Shown here piece after piece: positions 61,288 to 64,000 of a DNA stretch of 64,000 bases. Both the position numbers and the translations under genes were made by a program. Below the pieces are notes generated by a model that did no database searches, had not been told where the DNA came from, and was given only the letters and a program-made list of their open reading frames with translations. Location of the stretch: the NCBI GenBank assembly GCA_024229115.1, contig JAAEST010000103.1:124001-188000 (forward strand), in the 5' to 3' direction. This DNA is from Oligoflexia bacterium. GTDB taxonomy: Bacteria; Bdellovibrionota; Bacteriovoracia; Bacteriovoracales; Bacteriovoracaceae. Numbering within the stretch: position 1 is the first letter of the stretch; each line of letters begins with the position of its first letter.

Positions 61288-62613
61288 GTGTTAAAAGTAT
61301 CAGTAATTGGAACAGGATATGTTGGTCTAGTAAGTGGAACTTGTTTTGCCGAGATTGGGCACAGAGTCACTTGTATTGATATCGATCCAAGAAAAATTGA
61401 AATTCTTAAAGATGGTAAGAGTCCAATTTATGAACCAGGACTAACTGATTTACTCACAAGAAATATTAAAGCTGGAAGATTACTTTTTTCTACAGGCTAT
61501 GAATCATGTGAAGACGCTCAAGTTATTTTTCTAGCAGTAGGGACTCCTTCAGGTGATGATGGTTCAGCCGATTTAAAATATTTAAGAGCTGCTGCTGAGT
61601 CTGTAGCGAAAACTCTTTCTGACGGAGCGATTGTTGTTATTAAATCAACAGTACCAGTAGGAACAGCTAAAGAAATTAGAGATTTAATTTCTTCACATAC
61701 TTCAAAGAAATTTCACCTTGTAAGTAACCCTGAATTTTTAAAAGAAGGAACTGCAGTTGAAGATTTCATGAGACCAGATCGAGTCATCATTGGTCACCAA
61801 AGTGAAGATGCAGCAAAAGTAATGGAAGAACTTTATGCTCCACTTGTGAGACAAGGAAATCCAATTTATATGATGAGTAATGTTTCTGCAGAAATGTCAA
61901 AGTACGCAGCAAACTGTTTTCTTGCTACTAAGATTTCTTTCATCAATGAAATCGCAAAACTTTGTGACCTAACAGGTGCCGATGTTGAAGAAGTAAGACA
62001 AGGTATTTCAAGTGATCAAAGAATTGGTAAACACTTCTTATACCCAGGACCAGGGTATGGTGGTTCTTGTTTCCCTAAAGATGTGAAGGCCCTCGTTTAC
62101 ACAGCTAAAGAAATGGGAATGGATCTTAAAATTGTTCAGGCCACTGAAGATGTTAATGATGCTCAAAAAACAAGAATGTTCGATAAGATGAATGATCATT
62201 TTAAAGGTGATCTTGCTGGAAAGACTTTTGCTTTCTGGGGAGTTGCATTTAAGGCCAACACTGATGACGTTCGTGAAGCCTCTGCAATTTATATGGCGAA
62301 AGCTCTTATTAATGCCGGTGCGACAGTGAGAATTTACGATCCTGTTGCTACTGACAATTACATTAAAGCAGTGGAAGAGAAGGGCGTTGATTCTTCAAAG
62401 ATTACTGTTTGTAATGAAATGTATGAGTGTCTCGAAAACTGTGATGGAATGGTAACGATGACAGAGTGGAGAGAATTTAGAAATCCTGACTATGCTCAAT
62501 TAAAAGATAAGCTAAAAGAAGCAGTGATCTTCGATGCTCGTAACCTTTTCGAAACGAGTAAAGTTCTTTCTAAGGGTTTTGCTTACTACGCAATTGGGAA
62601 GCACATCGAATAA
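61288..62613 (+). CDS. ugd: UDP-glucose 6-dehydrogenase
   Basis: The 441-residue protein oxidises UDP-glucose to UDP-glucuronate with two NAD+. The dinucleotide motif is GTGYVGLVSG (8-17). The catalytic cysteine lies in GPGYGGSCFPKD near residue 263. VSNPEFLKEGTAVEDF and FWGVAFKANTDDVREA are additional family blocks. UDP-glucuronate is a donor for surface glycans, consistent with glycosyltransferases on either side. Its stop overlaps the next start by one base (TAATG). Confidence 0.95.
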   Translation: MLKVSVIGTGYVGLVSGTCFAEIGHRVTCIDIDPRKIEILKDGKSPIYEPGLTDLLTRNIKAGRLLFSTGYESCEDAQVIFLAVGTPSGDDGSADLKYLRAAAESVAKTLSDGAIVVIKSTVPVGTAKEIRDLISSHTSKKFHLVSNPEFLKEGTAVEDFMRPDRVIIGHQSEDAAKVMEELYAPLVRQGNPIYMMSNVSAEMSKYAANCFLATKISFINEIAKLCDLTGADVEEVRQGISSDQRIGKHFLYPGPGYGGSCFPKDVKALVYTAKEMGMDLKIVQATEDVNDAQKTRMFDKMNDHFKGDLAGKTFAFWGVAFKANTDDVREASAIYMAKALINAGATVRIYDPVATDNYIKAVEEKGVDSSKITVCNEMYECLENCDGMVTMTEWREFRNPDYAQLKDKLKEAVIFDARNLFETSKVLSKGFAYYAIGKHIE

Positions 62614-63398
62614 TGAAAGTTGCAATCTTTCAACTTACATCAGTTTACGATTACAAAGAAAATTTAAAAAAAATTGAAGAAGCTTGTCTTCAGGTTAAAA
62701 GAGCCAGAGGACAAGCTTTATTTTTACCTGAATGTTTCTATTCCATGTCTAATGGACTGAAGCCAACGGAATACTTAGTTGAAAAAGGTAATGAGCACTA
62801 CAAAAATATCCAAAACCTAGCAACCAAGCATGAACTCTATCTTATTGGGGGAAGTGCCGCTACTAATCTTGATGGTAAGGTCGTAAATCGAGCTTATAAT
62901 TTTGCTCCAGATGGAACTGAATTACCTCACTACGACAAAATCAATCTCTTCTCATGTGAACTTTCTAAAAGCGGAAAATCTATTGATGAAGCGGATATCT
63001 ATACTTCAGGAAATACTCCTCAAATAATTGAGTTTGAAAATTGGAAAGTTGGATTAGGAATTTGCTTTGATCTTCGTTTTCCAAAAATGGGAAGGGAGTA
63101 TGTTGAGCAAGGAGCTCAAATCTTAACTTATAGTTCCGCTTTTACAGTTCCAACTGGAAAGGCCCATTGGCATACTCTTAATAAAGCGAGGGCCATTGAG
63201 AATCAATGCTATGTTATCGCCGCTGCTCAATGGGGAGAAAATAACGAGCGTATTCAAACTTACGGTCATAGTCTTATTATTGATCCATGGGGTGAAGTTC
63301 TCGCTGATGCTGGTATTGGGGAGAAAATTATCTTCGCAGATATAAACCCTGAACGAATCACAGAAATTCGCAAATCAGTCGGCGTCTTCAAATCATAA
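62613..63398 (+). CDS. Carbon-nitrogen hydrolase (nitrilase superfamily, Nit type)
   Basis: The 261-residue protein has the Glu-Lys-Cys triad: ALFLPECFYSM (E at about 41), HYDKINLF (K at about 111) and GLGICFDLRFP (C at about 150). It resembles Nit1/YafV-type omega-amidases that hydrolyse deaminated glutathione or alpha-ketoglutaramate. It is coupled to ugd by a one-base overlap, although the pathways are not obviously linked. The exact substrate is uncertain. Confidence 0.9.
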   Translation: MKVAIFQLTSVYDYKENLKKIEEACLQVKRARGQALFLPECFYSMSNGLKPTEYLVEKGNEHYKNIQNLATKHELYLIGGSAATNLDGKVVNRAYNFAPDGTELPHYDKINLFSCELSKSGKSIDEADIYTSGNTPQIIEFENWKVGLGICFDLRFPKMGREYVEQGAQILTYSSAFTVPTGKAHWHTLNKARAIENQCYVIAAAQWGENNERIQTYGHSLIIDPWGEVLADAGIGEKIIFADINPERITEIRKSVGVFKS

Positions 63399-63406
63399 AG
63401 TTCGAT

Positions 63407-63661
63407 TTACATGTAAGGGTTTTCGCCTGAATCATGATCCGTCATATCCACAACTTCAGTAATATCAGGGAACTTTTGTTTGAGTAATCTTTCGATTCCA
63501 TCTTTTAGTGTGGCCGAAGAAGAAGAACATCCCTGGCAACCACCAGTAAGTTTTAGAAAAACTTTATCATTATCATAATCAATAAGTTCAACATTTCCAC
63601 CGTGAGCAGCTAGGGCCGGTCTAATTTGCTCATCTAAAACTTTTTCAATCTGACGAATCAT
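63407..63661 (-). CDS. NifU-like Fe-S scaffold domain protein
   Basis: The 84-residue protein is a stand-alone NifU C-terminal (Nfu) domain. LTGGCQGCSSSSATLKDG holds the CxxC pair that binds a transient cluster at a dimer interface. RPALAAHGGNVELIDYD is the expected preceding block. It lacks the A-type domain of NfuA. It delivers or assembles [4Fe-4S] clusters for target enzymes. It ends 8 bases from the convergent nitrilase gene and follows the partial glycosyltransferase gene by four bases. Confidence 0.93.
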   Translation of the reverse strand: MIRQIEKVLDEQIRPALAAHGGNVELIDYDNDKVFLKLTGGCQGCSSSSATLKDGIERLLKQKFPDITEVVDMTDHDSGENPYM

Positions 63662-63665
63662 GTTC

Positions 63666-64000
63666 TTACCTTTTATTCACTTTAATAAAGTTTTTATATT
63701 CACCCATTCTATACCCAGTTAGACTTTCGATAAAGTCAGAAATCATGAGTCCAATATTTTTCCATTCAAACTTAGTAGGCATGTCTAGTAGATTTAACTG
63801 GTTACGATTCTTAGTGATCCATTCTTTCATGACCACAGGGTGAGTTTGTTCAAATTTAACAAGTCCCCAAATTCTCTCATACTGGAAACTATCATCATTA
63901 TGATCTTGCCCATGATAGAGTTTACCGAAGCTTTGAACTTTTTTCTTCATTACCGAAGACTCTCTGGCCCAACCATAGTGAAAAATTCTAGCCTGTCCTT
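63666..64000 (-). CDS. GT2-like glycosyltransferase, 3' part only (5' end beyond the window)
   Basis: The frame stays open on the minus strand from the stop at 63666 to the window edge, giving 111 codons. The first readable residues are GQARIFHYGWARESSVMKK, which match RIFHYGHVREEDSYKSKK of the gene at 59157. GKLYHGQDHNDD and THPVVMKEWI parallel LKLYHKDEKL and KHPAIMRNRL. Therefore the methionine at 63950 is internal. The N-terminal nucleotide-sugar and DxD parts lie outside. The protein ends after about 100 residues past the IFHYG block, shorter than its paralogue. The acceptor is unknown. Confidence 0.8.
   Translation of the reverse strand, partial: GQARIFHYGWARESSVMKKKVQSFGKLYHGQDHNDDSFQYERIWGLVKFEQTHPVVMKEWITKNRNQLNLLDMPTKFEWKNIGLMISDFIESLTGYRMGEYKNFIKVNKR

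Noticed and set aside
63666-63950. Separate 94-residue gene starting at 63950
   Set aside because: The frame is open upstream to the window edge and encodes GQARIFHYGWARESSV, which matches a glycosyltransferase; so the methionine is internal.

Overview
The window reads as one contiguous piece of a low-GC Gram-negative chromosome with dense, mostly single-copy housekeeping genes. It has an outer-membrane cell plan: heptosyltransferase-like and phosphoheptose-isomerase-like genes, an LptF/LptG permease, Lgt, two porin-like barrels and several lipoproteins. It also carries a SWIM-SNF2 helicase, a PilZ protein, a RodZ-like protein, ScpA/ScpB, and a stand-alone E2 acyltransferase domain. My best guess is a predatory bacterium of the Bdellovibrionota, order Bacteriovoracales (Halobacteriovorax-like). 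That is an inference from gene content and base composition; no 16S rRNA gene is present to test it. I see no insertion sequence, phage, integrase, toxin-antitoxin pair or CRISPR array.

Layout. 1-5.4 kb: metF, then an envelope-sugar cluster (SxtJ-like small membrane protein, NodU-type carbamoyltransferase, GT9, GT2, SIS isomerase). 5.4-14.3 kb, all minus strand: SWIM-SNF2 helicase, rpoD with terminator, dnaG and trmB (macromolecular-synthesis operon), and a DegT aminotransferase. 14.4-17.1 kb: two small proteins and a coupled pair of exported beta-rich proteins. 17.2-22.9 kb, plus strand: an alpha/beta-hydrolase-fold/PilZ protein behind a three-hairpin leader, a site-2 protease, scpA, scpB and rluB, ending in two tandem terminators. 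23-24.4 kb: two small genes, then initiator tRNA-Met followed by a large inverted repeat and a structured leader in front of trpS. 24.4-29 kb: trpS, wecB, a PglC-type sugar transferase, and a convergent WbpM/PglF-type dehydratase. 29-33.2 kb: Lrp regulator with lone E2 domain, then the rplU-rpmA, obgE, rsfS, rlmH block on the minus strand. 33.4-39.8 kb: an unknown gene with lgt, a DAACS transporter, an MltD-like transglycosylase and an unknown protein. 39.9-42.6 kb: two tandem porin-like paralogues, each with its own terminator. 42.7-49.3 kb: hemN, a HAD-like lipoprotein, the pepA-trmL-srkA operon and lptF/G. 49.3-52.9 kb: RodZ-like, TPR lipoprotein and RlmD-type methyltransferase. 52.9-60.2 kb: trkH, trkA, an orphan HAMP/PAS sensor, then lepA with an unknown gene and a glycosyltransferase. 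60.2-64 kb: UPF0104 flippase-like protein, UDP-glucose dehydrogenase, nitrilase-family amidase, NifU-domain protein, and the 3' part of a second glycosyltransferase cut by the window edge.

How they fit together. Three scattered groups (1.1-5.4, 25.4-29 and 59-64 kb) supply nucleotide sugars and glycosyl/carbamoyl transfer for surface polysaccharide or LPS. The dnaG-rpoD, ScpAB, L21/L27-Obg-RsfS-RlmH and LepA groups serve replication, chromosome organisation and ribosome function. The most unusual items are the inverted copy of the tRNA-fMet 3' end with its structured downstream region, the hydrolase-fold/PilZ protein that lacks the nucleophile serine, the DnaG zinc motif missing its last cysteine, the orphan sensor linked to K+ uptake, and the habit of placing convergent genes end to end or overlapping.
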